Source of the DNA: Micromonospora echinospora
GTDB taxonomy: Bacteria; Actinomycetota; Actinomycetes; Mycobacteriales; Micromonosporaceae
Direction: 5' to 3'
Length of the DNA stretch: 64,000 bases
Assembly (NCBI RefSeq): GCF_014203425.1
Contig: NZ_JACHJC010000001.1
Span: forward strand, 2,108,001 to 2,172,000
The position numbers and the translations under genes are program-made. The notes under the pieces are model-generated. The model worked only from the letters and a program-made list of their open reading frames with translations. It searched no databases and had not been told where the DNA came from. Every line of letters begins with the position of its first letter. Position 1 is the first letter of the stretch. Shown here one piece after another: positions 8,761 to 16,913 of the stretch.

Positions 8761-9435
8761 TCAGGGCCGGGGCACGGCGGCGAAGGGGGAGAGGGTGAAC
8801 CAGCCGGGCGCGGCGCGCCGCAGCGCCTCCGGCCCGGTCACCTCCACCGCGCCGCCGCGCAGCGCCACGGCCCACTCCAGGTCGCCCATCCAGACCTGGA
8901 CCAGGGCGCGCAGGTCTGCCGTGACGGTCACCGTCACGTCGTGCCCGGGGTCGATGTCGCAGACGTCGGCCTCGCCCCCGGCGATCACCATCCACCAGTC
9001 GCGCTGCGACGCGGGCACGTCCCGGAAGCGGAACCGCACGACGGTACGCCCCGGTGGGACCGCGTCGTGGTCGACGTGCCGGTGCATGTCCCACAGCAGC
9101 AGCTTCGGGTCCAGGTCGGCGTCGCCCAGCTCACCGATCCAGCGCACACCCCAGGCGCCGAGCGCCTCCAGCACGGGCCGCAGCTCCCGCCCGGCGGCGG
9201 TCGGGACGTAGCGCACGTCTGCGCCGTCGACCCGCCGCTCCACCACTCCGGCGCGGACGAGCTGGTGCAGCCGGCGGGACAGCAGCGTGGGCGACATCCG
9301 GGGCAGGCCCCGGCGCAGCTCGTTGAAGCGTTCCGAGCCGCTGACCAACTCCCGCACCACGAGCAGCGTCCACCGCTCGTCGAGCAGTTCCATGGCCTTC
9401 GCCACGGGGCAGAACTGGTGGTAGGAGGCCCCCAT
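8761..9435 (-). CDS. HxlR-type winged-helix regulator with C-terminal SCP2-like domain
   Basis: A 224-residue regulator. Residues 1-100 are an HxlR winged helix: FCPVAKAMELLDERWTLLVV with the conserved Cys, then SGSERFNELRRGLPRMSPTLLSRRL as the recognition region. Residues about 115-220 look like an SCP2-type sterol-carrier-like ligand domain (VTVTADLRALVQVWMGDLEW). Relatives sense thiol-reactive compounds or small ligands. The ATG at 9435 is preferred over GTG 9444 because TAGCGT (9443-9448, minus) lies 7 bases upstream with no ribosome-binding site. It diverges from a methyltransferase gene, a plausible target. Confidence 0.85.
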   Translation of the reverse strand: MGASYHQFCPVAKAMELLDERWTLLVVRELVSGSERFNELRRGLPRMSPTLLSRRLHQLVRAGVVERRVDGADVRYVPTAAGRELRPVLEALGAWGVRWIGELGDADLDPKLLLWDMHRHVDHDAVPPGRTVVRFRFRDVPASQRDWWMVIAGGEADVCDIDPGHDVTVTVTADLRALVQVWMGDLEWAVALRGGAVEVTGPEALRRAAPGWFTLSPFAAVPRP

Positions 9436-9564
9436 GGCGGGCACGCTACGCCCGGCCCGGCGGCCCGGCCAGGCGCCTGTCGGGAGCGGTACAGATCTCG
9501 TACTGGGGGCCGGGACGTCCGCTGCCTAGCGTCCCTGACAGGGACGACAGGTGAGGAGCGACAG

Positions 9565-10383
9565 ATGATCGAGGAACGGGAGCGGGACGCGGCGGTGAAG
9601 GCCCGGCACCGCGCGATGTGGGCGCTGGGCGACTACTCCGCAGTGTCCGCGCAGGTGATCCCGCAGTTGGGGGCGACGCTGGTCCGGGCGGTGGGGGTGG
9701 GACCGGGCATGCGGGTGCTGGACGTGGCGGCCGGAACCGGCAACGCGGCTCTGCCGGCGGCCCGGACCGGCGCGGAGGTGGTGGCCGGTGACCTCACCCC
9801 GGAGCTGCTGGCGATCGGGCAGGCGTCGGCCGAGCGGGAGGGCGTGACGCTCACCTGGGAGGAGGCGGACGCGGAGGCGCTGCCGTACGCCGACGGCGCG
9901 TTCGACGCGGTGCTGTCCTGCGTGGGCGTGATGTTCGCGCCCCGGCATCGGGTCGCCGCCGACGAGTTGCTGCGGGTGTGCCGTCCGGGCGGGACGATCG
10001 GCCTGGTCAACTGGACCCCGGAGGGCTTCGTCGGCCAGTTGTTCGCGGCCATGCGGCCGTACGCGCCGGCACCGCCGCCGGGCGCGCAGCCGCCCCCGCT
10101 CTGGGGCGACGAGGACCACGTCCGGGAGTTGTTCGGCGACCGGGTCGACGCGCTCAGGCTGGGGCGCGACGCCGTGGTGGTGAACCGGTTCGCCACGCCC
10201 GCGGAGTTCCGGGACTTCTTCGCGACCCACTACGGACCGACTGTGGCGGTCTACCGGGCGAACGCGGGCGACCCGGAGCGTACGGCCGGGCTCGACCGCG
10301 CGTTGACCGACCTGGCCGCCCGGCACCTGGACGGCGGCGTGATGCGCTGGGAGTACCTGCTCGTCACCGCGCGCCGCGCCTGA
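9565..10383 (+). CDS. Class I SAM-dependent methyltransferase
   Basis: A 272-residue methyltransferase of the Ubi/COQ5-like Methyltransf_11 type. Motif I is VLDVAAGTGNAALPAA (residues about 51-66), the acidic end of strand 2 is VVAGDLTPE, and motif II is DAEALPYADGAFDAVLSCVG, split by the usual 'P-x-x-D-x-x-F-D' sequence. RPGGTIGLVNWTPEGF is motif III. The substrate is unknown. The ATG has GAGGAG at 9553-9558. It diverges from the HxlR gene (129-base shared region), so HxlR control is a reasonable inference. Confidence 0.88.
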   Translation: MIEERERDAAVKARHRAMWALGDYSAVSAQVIPQLGATLVRAVGVGPGMRVLDVAAGTGNAALPAARTGAEVVAGDLTPELLAIGQASAEREGVTLTWEEADAEALPYADGAFDAVLSCVGVMFAPRHRVAADELLRVCRPGGTIGLVNWTPEGFVGQLFAAMRPYAPAPPPGAQPPPLWGDEDHVRELFGDRVDALRLGRDAVVVNRFATPAEFRDFFATHYGPTVAVYRANAGDPERTAGLDRALTDLAARHLDGGVMRWEYLLVTARRA

Positions 10384-10389
10384 CGGCAC

Positions 10390-10410
10390 GCCGGCCGTCG
10401 TCCGGCCGGC
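10390..10410. terminator. Hairpin between converging methyltransferase and PadR genes
   Basis: GCCGGCC (10390-10396) pairs with GGCCGGC (10404-10410) around a 7-base loop, in the 49-base gap between two converging genes. It can serve both directions. Confidence 0.6.
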
Positions 10411-10432
10411 GCGCCGTCGCGGGCGGCGGTGC

Positions 10433-11020
10433 TCACTCGGACTCGGCGAGGATGGCGTAGAGCTTGCGCCGGGTCTCGTCGAGCACCTGGGCGGCCCGGG
10501 CGCGCTGGTCGTCGGTGCCGGTGGTCATCACCTGCCGCAGCGCCTGCATGGCCTGCCCGCCCGCGTCGCGGATGTCGTGCCAGCTGTTGACTGTCTGCTC
10601 GGCGAACTCCGCCCAGGGCGGGGCCTGCGCCGCGGTGGCCGCCTCGGCCTGGCCCTGTTCGGTGAGCGCGAACCGCTTGCGTCCGCCCTCGGAGTCGGCG
10701 GCGGTCGCGATGACGCCCTCGTCCTCCAGCAGTTGCAGCGTCGGGTAGATCGAGCCGGGGCTGGGCCGCCAGGCCCCGCCGGTGCGGGAGTCGATCTCCT
10801 GGATCATCTCGTAGCCGTGCATGGGCCGTTCGGTGAGCAGGGCCAGCACGGCACCGCGCACGTTCGGCCGCCGGCCGCGTCCGCGCCCGCCCCGGCCTCG
10901 ACCGTGACCATGCGGTCCGGGCGAGAAGGGCGGCGGACCCGGGGGTACGGGCGGGAAGCCGAAGCCGCCCCGGCGGCGCATCTCGTCGTGCATGGCGTGC
11001 ATCCGTCGATGGAAACCCAT
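10433..11020 (-). CDS. PadR family transcriptional regulator with Pro/Gly/Arg-rich N-terminus
   Basis: A 195-residue regulator. Residues 1-50 are a Met/His/Arg/Pro/Gly-rich tail with several His residues, possibly metal-binding or unstructured. Residues about 53-125 are the PadR winged helix: RGAVLALLTERPMHGYEMIQ, followed by the wing sequence SPGSIYPTLQLLEDEGVI and a KRFALTEQG turn. The C-terminal helix dimerises. It has a good ribosome-binding site (AAGGAG upstream of the ATG) and diverges from an MFS transporter gene; PadR regulators often repress an adjacent exporter, so the MFS gene is the likely target. Confidence 0.88.
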   Translation of the reverse strand: MGFHRRMHAMHDEMRRRGGFGFPPVPPGPPPFSPGPHGHGRGRGGRGRGRRPNVRGAVLALLTERPMHGYEMIQEIDSRTGGAWRPSPGSIYPTLQLLEDEGVIATAADSEGGRKRFALTEQGQAEAATAAQAPPWAEFAEQTVNSWHDIRDAGGQAMQALRQVMTTGTDDQRARAAQVLDETRRKLYAILAESE

Positions 11021-11108
11021 CAGTGTTCTCCTTCTGTCGTCGTATCACTGATGCATCGCCGACAAGACGCTAGATAAAACCGGGCCGAAAACCGTACGCA
11101 CGTACTGT

Positions 11109-11114
11109 TAGGCT
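11109..11114 (+). promoter_or_regulatory. -10 element of the MFS gene
   Basis: TAGGCT lies 6 bases before the GTG at 11121, and there is no Shine-Dalgarno. An imperfect palindrome GTACG-CA-CGTAC sits just upstream (about 11094-11105) and could be a PadR operator. Confidence 0.5.
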
Positions 11115-11120
11115 GCCGAC

Positions 11121-12347
11121 GTGCGGCTGCTTCCCGAACCCGGACCGTCCCGGACACTCGCCCTCTCCACGCTCGTCAACACCGTCGGGCGGGGCACCTG
11201 GCTCACGGCCAGCGCGCTCTTCCTCACCCGCTCGGTCGGGCTCACCGTGACCCAGGTCGGCGTGGCGCTCACCCTCACCGCGCTGGTCAGCCTGGTGGCG
11301 AGCACCCCGATGGGCTACCTGGCCGACCGCCTCGGGCCGCGCGGCCTCCAGATGGCCGCGCTGCTCGCCTCGGCCGGGTGCACGGCCGCGCTGGTCGCGG
11401 TGCGCTCGTTCACCGGCTTCCTGGTCGTCGGCGTGCTGATGGCGTTCGCCGACGCGGCCAACCGGGGTGCGCGGGGCGCGCTCATCGCCGGGGCCGTCCC
11501 ACCCGACCAGCGGGTCCGCACCCGCGCCTACCTGCGCGCGGTCACCAACGTCGGCATCTCGGTGGGCACCGTGCTGGCCGGGTTCGCGCTCGCCGCCGAC
11601 ACCCGCGGCGCGTACGTCATGCTCATCCTGCTCGACGCCGCGACCTACGTGCTGGCGGCGGCGGTGCTGCTGCGGCTTCCGCCGGTGCCGCCGGTACCCG
11701 CCCCGGCGCACGGGCCACGGCTGATCGCGTTGCGGGACCGCCCGTTCCTCGCCTTCACCGTGCTGGACGGGCTCATGTCCATGCACTTCTCGCTGATCAA
11801 CATCGCCCTGCCGCTCTGGATCGCCGGGCACACCACGGCCCCGAACTGGCTGATCTCCGTCTGCCTGCTCGTCAACACGGTGGTGGTGATCCTGTTCCAG
11901 GTCCGCGCCTCGCGGGGCACCGAGGACCTGACCGGCGCGGGCCGGGCCTCCCGCCGGGCCGGCGTCCTGCTCGCGGTCGCCTGCGCGCTGTTCGCCGCAG
12001 GTGGCGGCGTGCCGGTCGCGGTGGCGGTGCCGCTGCTGTTGACCGGTGCGCTCGTGCACGTCGTGGGGGAGCTGTGGCACGCGGCGGCCGGCTGGGGCAT
12101 CTCGTTCGGGCTGGCCCCGGCGCACGCGCACGGCCAGTACCAGGGGGCGTACGGGATGGGCATGCAGCTCGGCTCGATGGTCGCCCCGGTGGTGGTGACC
12201 ACCCTCGCGATCGGCTGGGGCGCGCCGGGCTGGCTGGTGCTCGGCGGGGTGTTTCTGCTGCTCGGCGCGCTCGTGCCGCCGGTGGTGCGGTGGGCCGCCC
12301 GGACCCGGCCGCCCGCGCCCGAATCAGTGCCTGCGCCGGTCGGCTGA
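11121..12347 (+). CDS. MFS transporter
   Basis: A 408-residue major facilitator with about 12 hydrophobic helices in two six-helix halves. The family loop 2-3 signature is visible as GYLADRLGPRGLQM (G-x3-D-R-x-G-x-R). The sequence fits drug-efflux type MFS proteins of Actinobacteria; the substrate is unknown. The start GTG is probably leaderless (TAGGCT 6 bases upstream). The divergent PadR regulator suggests inducible efflux. It ends 76 bases before the DUF4081 acetyltransferase gene. Confidence 0.88.
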   Translation: MRLLPEPGPSRTLALSTLVNTVGRGTWLTASALFLTRSVGLTVTQVGVALTLTALVSLVASTPMGYLADRLGPRGLQMAALLASAGCTAALVAVRSFTGFLVVGVLMAFADAANRGARGALIAGAVPPDQRVRTRAYLRAVTNVGISVGTVLAGFALAADTRGAYVMLILLDAATYVLAAAVLLRLPPVPPVPAPAHGPRLIALRDRPFLAFTVLDGLMSMHFSLINIALPLWIAGHTTAPNWLISVCLLVNTVVVILFQVRASRGTEDLTGAGRASRRAGVLLAVACALFAAGGGVPVAVAVPLLLTGALVHVVGELWHAAAGWGISFGLAPAHAHGQYQGAYGMGMQLGSMVAPVVVTTLAIGWGAPGWLVLGGVFLLLGALVPPVVRWAARTRPPAPESVPAPVG

Positions 12348-12423
12348 GCCACCGCTCACCACAGTGCTCCGGGGTGTCCGGTCGGCCCGCGCATCCCGGG
12401 GTGGATCTGGCAGGCTGGTAGCC

Positions 12424-13263
12424 GTGCTCACGATGCCGGTACGCCAACTGGGGGAGTCGGAGCGCCGCGCGGTCGAACGGCTGCTCGACCTCGACCCCTA
12501 CGCCGGCGCGCAGGTCGCCGAGCGGGTGGCGGCGCGCGGGCTGGCCTGGTGGCGGGCCGAGGCGCGGATCCTCGGCTACGGCTCGCGCCGTCAGCTGGAG
12601 TCGATCTGCTGGCTGGGCGGCAACCTGACTCCGGTGCTCGCGTCCGAGCCGGCGGTGAGCGCGTTCGCCGAGCAGCTGAGCGCCCAGGAGCGGCTCTGTT
12701 CCTCGATCGTGGGCCGCGCCGACGCCGTACTCGGGCTCTGGGACCGCCTCGGCCCGTACTGGGGACCGGCCCGGGACGTACGCCCGAACCAGCCCTTGCT
12801 GGCCACCGACGCGCTGCCCGCTGTGGCGCCCGACCCGGACGTGCGGCGGGTGCGCGGCAGCGAGGTCGACCGACTCTTCCCGGCCGCGGTGGCGATGTAC
12901 ACCGAGGAGGTCGGGGTGTCGCCGCTGGCCGAGGACGGCGGGCGCGGCTACCGGCGGCGGGTGACCGAGCTGGTGCGCGCCGGCCGCGCCTACGCCCGCT
13001 TCGTCGACGGGCGGGTGGTCTTCAAGGCCGAGCTCGCAGTGGTGACCCGCCGGACCGCCCAGGTGCAGGGCGTCTGGGTGGCGCCCGAGTGGCGTGGCCG
13101 GGGCATCGCCACCGCCGCGATGGCCGCAGTGGTGCGCGACGCGCTGGACCGGGTCGCGCCGACAGTGAGCCTCTACGTCAACGACTTCAACCTGCCCGCC
13201 CGGCGTGTCTACGAGCGCTGCGGCTTCCGCCCGGTCGGCACGCTCGCCACAGTGCTGTTCTGA
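12424..13263 (+). CDS. DUF4081 domain-containing GNAT acetyltransferase
   Basis: A 279-residue two-part protein. Residues 1-110 match the actinobacterial DUF4081 domain (a degenerate GNAT half; WLGGNLTPV is typical), and residues about 140-279 form an active-type GNAT domain with VWVAPEWRGRGIATAAMAAV as the acetyl-CoA loop and YVNDFNLPARRVYERCGF as the C-terminal signature. Such tandem GNATs are widespread in Actinobacteria; substrates are unknown. The GTG at 12424 is preceded at 7 bases by CAGGCT without a ribosome-binding site. Confidence 0.85.
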   Translation: MLTMPVRQLGESERRAVERLLDLDPYAGAQVAERVAARGLAWWRAEARILGYGSRRQLESICWLGGNLTPVLASEPAVSAFAEQLSAQERLCSSIVGRADAVLGLWDRLGPYWGPARDVRPNQPLLATDALPAVAPDPDVRRVRGSEVDRLFPAAVAMYTEEVGVSPLAEDGGRGYRRRVTELVRAGRAYARFVDGRVVFKAELAVVTRRTAQVQGVWVAPEWRGRGIATAAMAAVVRDALDRVAPTVSLYVNDFNLPARRVYERCGFRPVGTLATVLF

Positions 13264-13322
13264 GGATCACGTCCGTCAAGAGGTCCCGAATCGGACACCC
13301 GGCGCTAGGCTGGGCATGTTTT

Positions 13323-13339
13323 TATACTGACTAGTCAGT
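13323..13339 (+). promoter_or_regulatory. TetR-type operator overlapping a -10 box, upstream of the ABC/Pip operon
   Basis: The 14-base perfect palindrome ACTGACTAGTCAGT (13326-13339) overlaps TATACT (13323-13328), a near-consensus -10 element. It lies 17 bases before the ATG of the ABC gene. TGACTAGTCA-type palindromes are typical TetR-family operators, and a TetR gene is the third gene of this operon, so autorepression of the whole operon is inferred. Confidence 0.75.
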
Positions 13340-13356
13340 TCGGAATTCGGGGTCTG

Positions 13357-14073
13357 ATGAACATCGTCGAGACCATTGGCCTGGGGCTGCGGACCCGCCG
13401 TGGTTGGGTCTACCGGGACGTCGACCTCACCGCCGCGAGTGGTGAACTGGTCGCGCTCACCGGTCCGCCCGGCAGCGGACGCACCTCGCTGCTGCTCACC
13501 CTGGCCGGGCGCTTCCCGCACAGCCACGGCGAACTGCGCCGCCGCGGCCCGGCCGCGCTCGGCCAGGTGGCCGGCGTGCACGAGCCCGACCCGACGCTCA
13601 CCGTCGCCGAGCACATCACCGAACGGCTGCTGCTGCTCGGGCCGGTGCCGCGCCGCCGTCGGCGGCTGATCCCGGTGGCCGCGGTGCGGGCCCGCCGGGC
13701 CTACCGCCGCGACGCGTACGCCACCGCCGTCGCCGGCGCCGGCCTCACCGACGCCCCGCTCGACCCTGATCGGTACGGCCGCGACCTCACCCCTGTCGAA
13801 CGGCAGGTGCTCGGGCTGGTGCTGGCCAGCCTCGGCGGTCCCAGCCTGATCGTCGCCGACGACGTGGACGCCGGCGCCGACCGCCCCGAGCGGGAGTGGA
13901 TGTGGGGCGCGCTGGAACGCCTCGCCGACCAGGGGTACGCGGTGGTCGCCAGCGCCCGCGCCGTCGAACCCGGCGTGGCCGCCACCGTGCACCGCGTCGG
14001 CGACCCGGCAGTGCCCGCCCCCGCCCTTCCCGCCGAGCCCACCCTCACCGAGCTCGCCGAGGTGCCCGCATGA
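13357..14073 (+). CDS. ABC transporter ATP-binding protein with non-canonical motifs
   Basis: A 238-residue ABC ATPase-like subunit. The Walker A is GPPGSGRTS (residues about 36-44), with Arg instead of the invariant Lys. The signature region reads DLTPVERQVLGL instead of LSGGQ, and the Walker B is LIVADDVDAG with Asp in place of the catalytic Glu. It may therefore hydrolyse ATP weakly or not at all. It overlaps the following Pip-type membrane gene by ATGA, so the two probably form one complex. The promoter carries a TetR operator. Proteins of this type seem to be the regular partners of actinobacterial YhgE/Pip proteins; I infer rather than know that the altered motifs are a family trait. 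Confidence 0.8.
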   Translation: MNIVETIGLGLRTRRGWVYRDVDLTAASGELVALTGPPGSGRTSLLLTLAGRFPHSHGELRRRGPAALGQVAGVHEPDPTLTVAEHITERLLLLGPVPRRRRRLIPVAAVRARRAYRRDAYATAVAGAGLTDAPLDPDRYGRDLTPVERQVLGLVLASLGGPSLIVADDVDAGADRPEREWMWGALERLADQGYAVVASARAVEPGVAATVHRVGDPAVPAPALPAEPTLTELAEVPA

Positions 14074-16220
14074 GCGTCCTGCGACTGGCCCTGTTCGAGC
14101 TGCGCCGGATGACCCGGGGCCGGCTGCCACGCGCCGCGCTGGCCGTGCTCACCATCGTCCCGCTGCTCTACGGCGCGCTCTACCTGTACGCGTTCTGGGA
14201 TCCCTACGGGAAGATGGACCGGATCCCGGTCGCCCTGGTCAACGCCGACCGTCCGGCTACGGCCGGTGACGGCAGCGAGGTGCACGCCGGGCGCGACCTG
14301 ACCGAGAAGCTGCTCGACCGCAAGGTTTTCGGCTGGACCGTCACCGACCAGGCCGACGCCACCAGGGGGCTGCGCGACGGGCGCTACCACCTGGTCTTCT
14401 CCATCCCGCAGGACTTCTCCGCCACGCTCGCCGCCGGCCCGGAGCCGGACCGACCGGCCCGGCAGGGCGAGCTGAAGGTCGTCAACGACGACGCCACCAA
14501 CTACCTCTCCGGGCTGCTCGCCCGGTCGGCGTTCAGCGAGATCCGGGCCGCCGCAGCGCAGAGCACCGCCGCCACGTACTTCGACAGGATGCTGATCGGC
14601 TTCACCGACGCCAAGGCCGAGACCGGGCGCGCCGCCGACGGCGCCGGGAAGATCGCCGACGGGCTCGGCAGCTCCCAGCGGGGCGCCGATCAGCTCGCCG
14701 ACGGGATCGGTGACGCCACCGACGGCGCCGGTCAGCTCGCCGGTGGACTGAACCAGTCCGTCCAGGGCGCGGACAAGCTCGCCAAGGGCCTCGACCAGCT
14801 GCGTACCGGTGCCGCCCAGCTCGCCGACGGCGCCGGGCGTGCCGCCACCGAGACCAAGGCCGCCGCGGCCACTGTGAACGCCGCCGCCGACAAGTACGAG
14901 CCGGTGCTGCGCGGCAACGCCGACAAGATCCAGAAGGCGGCCACGCTCGTCGCCGACGGCGCGCAGCAGCTCGCCGCCGGGCTGGACGCGCTGCCGGGAC
15001 GGGCCGCCGAGGTGGTCGCGACCGCCGAGGAGATCCGTGACCGGCTCGACGCGGTCGCGAAGGAACACCCCGAACTGGCCGACGACCCGGACTTCGCCGC
15101 CGCCCGCAAGGCCGCCGACCGGGCCGTCACCCAGGCCCGCTCAGTGGTGGCCGCGCTGGACAAGACCGACATGGCCACGCTGCGCAAGCAGATGACCGAC
15201 GTGGCGAAGACCGCCCGCGAGGTGGCCGCCGCCGCGCCGCACCTGGCCGACGACGTCGCCTCGGCCCGCGCCAAGGTGAACGAGCTGGCCGGTGGGCTCG
15301 CCACGCTGGCGCAGGGCAGCGCCAAGCTCCGCGACGGGCTGGGTGACGCGTCGACCGGGGCGAGCGAGCTGCGCGGCGGCCTCTACCGGCTCGCCAGCGG
15401 CGCCCGCCAGCTCGACGGCGGCCTGGCCCAGCTCGGCAGCGGCAGCAACCGGCTGGTCGACGGGCTGACCCGGCTGGAGGGCGGCGCCGGCGACCTCGCC
15501 GACGGGCTCGCCGCCGGGGAGCGGAAACTACCCGGGTACGACGACGCGGCCAGTCGCGCCGACGTGCTCGGCGACCCGGTCGGTCTGATCCGCGACACGC
15601 AGAACCCGGCCGGCTCGTACGGCGTGGGCTTCGCCCCGTACTTCCTGTCGCTGGCGCTCTGGGTCGGCGCGATGATCACGTACATGCTGTTGCGGCCGGT
15701 CAACCGGCGGCACGTGATGTCCGGCGCGCCCGGCTGGCGGGTCGTGCTCGCCGGGTGGCTCCCGGCTGCGGGCATCGGCCTGGCCCAGGTCGCGGTGCTC
15801 TACACGGTGGTGACGCTGGCGCTCGGGCTCGACCCGAGGCACGGGGGGGCCACGTTCGGGCTGCTCGCCCTCACCTCGCTGGCGTTCACCGCGATCATGC
15901 AACTGCTCGGTGTGGCGCTCGGCCCGGCCGGCCGGCTGGCCGCGCTGGCGCTGCTGATGCTCCAGCTCACCTCGTCCGGCGGCACCTACCCGGTGCAGAC
16001 CTCGCCCGGCTTCTTCCAGGCGATCCACCCCTGGCTGCCGATGACGTACGTGGTGGACGGGCTGCGGCACACCATAAACGGCGGCACCACCGCCCCGGTG
16101 GTCACCGCCGCGCTGGTGCTGCTCGCGTTCGGGCTGGGCGCGATGGTGCTCACCGTCGGCGCGGCCCGCCGGTCCCGCCGGCTGACCCCGGCGAAGCTGC
16201 ACCCCGAACTGACCATGTGA
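14070..16220 (+). CDS. YhgE/Pip family membrane protein (ABC-2 type)
   Basis: A 716-residue protein. One helix near the N-terminus (residues about 22-48, LAVLTIVPLLYGALYLYAFWDP) starts the Pip/YhgE domain: RIPVALVNAD is its hallmark. A long extracytoplasmic region (about 200-490) is built of short Gly/Ala/Leu repeats such as GADQLADGIGDATDGAGQL and LRDGLGDASTGASELRGGL, predicted helical. Five to six membrane helices follow and end the protein. Relatives include the phage infection protein Pip of Lactococcus and type VII secretion EsaA. The ATP-binding protein upstream overlaps by four bases; a TetR gene follows after 10 bases. Export of an unknown lipophilic compound is an inference. Confidence 0.88.
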   Translation: MSVLRLALFELRRMTRGRLPRAALAVLTIVPLLYGALYLYAFWDPYGKMDRIPVALVNADRPATAGDGSEVHAGRDLTEKLLDRKVFGWTVTDQADATRGLRDGRYHLVFSIPQDFSATLAAGPEPDRPARQGELKVVNDDATNYLSGLLARSAFSEIRAAAAQSTAATYFDRMLIGFTDAKAETGRAADGAGKIADGLGSSQRGADQLADGIGDATDGAGQLAGGLNQSVQGADKLAKGLDQLRTGAAQLADGAGRAATETKAAAATVNAAADKYEPVLRGNADKIQKAATLVADGAQQLAAGLDALPGRAAEVVATAEEIRDRLDAVAKEHPELADDPDFAAARKAADRAVTQARSVVAALDKTDMATLRKQMTDVAKTAREVAAAAPHLADDVASARAKVNELAGGLATLAQGSAKLRDGLGDASTGASELRGGLYRLASGARQLDGGLAQLGSGSNRLVDGLTRLEGGAGDLADGLAAGERKLPGYDDAASRADVLGDPVGLIRDTQNPAGSYGVGFAPYFLSLALWVGAMITYMLLRPVNRRHVMSGAPGWRVVLAGWLPAAGIGLAQVAVLYTVVTLALGLDPRHGGATFGLLALTSLAFTAIMQLLGVALGPAGRLAALALLMLQLTSSGGTYPVQTSPGFFQAIHPWLPMTYVVDGLRHTINGGTTAPVVTAALVLLAFGLGAMVLTVGAARRSRRLTPAKLHPELTM

Positions 16221-16230
16221 GGATGAGCCG

Positions 16231-16824
16231 GTGACGGACGGACGGACGCGCCGGCGCGAGGACACCCGCCAGCGCCTCTTCGTGGCGGCGGTGGACCTCA
16301 TCGCCGAGCAGGGCTTCTCGGCCACCACGGTGGACGACATCGCGGCCCGGGCCGGCGTGGCGAAGGGGACCGTCTACTACAACTTCGAATCCAAGACCGT
16401 CCTCTTCGAGGAGCTGCTGCGGCACGGCATCGGCCTGCTCACCGCCGAGTTCCGGGCCGCCGTCGACGGGCTGCCGCCGCTGGAGGCGCTCGGCGCGCTG
16501 GTCCGCGCGCAACTGGAGTACATCCGCCGCTACCGCGCCTTCGCCCAGCTCCTGCTCTCGGAGATGTGGCGCACCAACCGGGAGTGGCAGCAGACGCTGC
16601 GGCTGCTGCGCGGCGAGGCCATCGCGGTGATCGCCGACACGGTGCAGGCCGGCGTCGACAGCGGCGATCTCCCGGCCGACCTGGACGTGCGTACCGCCAG
16701 CTCGGCGCTGTTCGGCGTCGGGCTGGTGGTGGCGGTGGACTGGCTCGTCTTCTCGCCGGAGCGGCCGATCGACGAGGTGCAGGAGTCGCTGCTCGGCATC
16801 GTCCGGCGGGTCGCCCGGACCTGA
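16231..16824 (+). CDS. TetR/AcrR family transcriptional regulator
   Basis: A 197-residue regulator with the standard TetR N-terminal helix-turn-helix: TRQRLFVAAVDLIAEQGFSA, then TTVDDIAARAGVAKGTVYYN and FESKTVLF (residues about 12-58). The C-terminal ligand domain is helical and unassigned. The GTG start is supported by GAGGATG upstream. It is the last gene of the ABC-Pip operon and probably represses it through the palindrome at 13326-13339. Confidence 0.92.
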   Translation: MTDGRTRRREDTRQRLFVAAVDLIAEQGFSATTVDDIAARAGVAKGTVYYNFESKTVLFEELLRHGIGLLTAEFRAAVDGLPPLEALGALVRAQLEYIRRYRAFAQLLLSEMWRTNREWQQTLRLLRGEAIAVIADTVQAGVDSGDLPADLDVRTASSALFGVGLVVAVDWLVFSPERPIDEVQESLLGIVRRVART

Positions 16825-16913
16825 CCAGCGGTCGGTAATTCGGTTGATTCCGGGCCGCCGGAGGGTGAGGGTGAGGTCACCGCCCCCACCGATCCGAGTC
16901 CGGAGGACCTTCC

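Noticed and set aside
13281..13322. A -35 box for the ABC/Pip promoter
   Set aside because: TCGGAC at 13291 is 26 bases from TATACT, too far; no hexamer at 16-19 bases fits.
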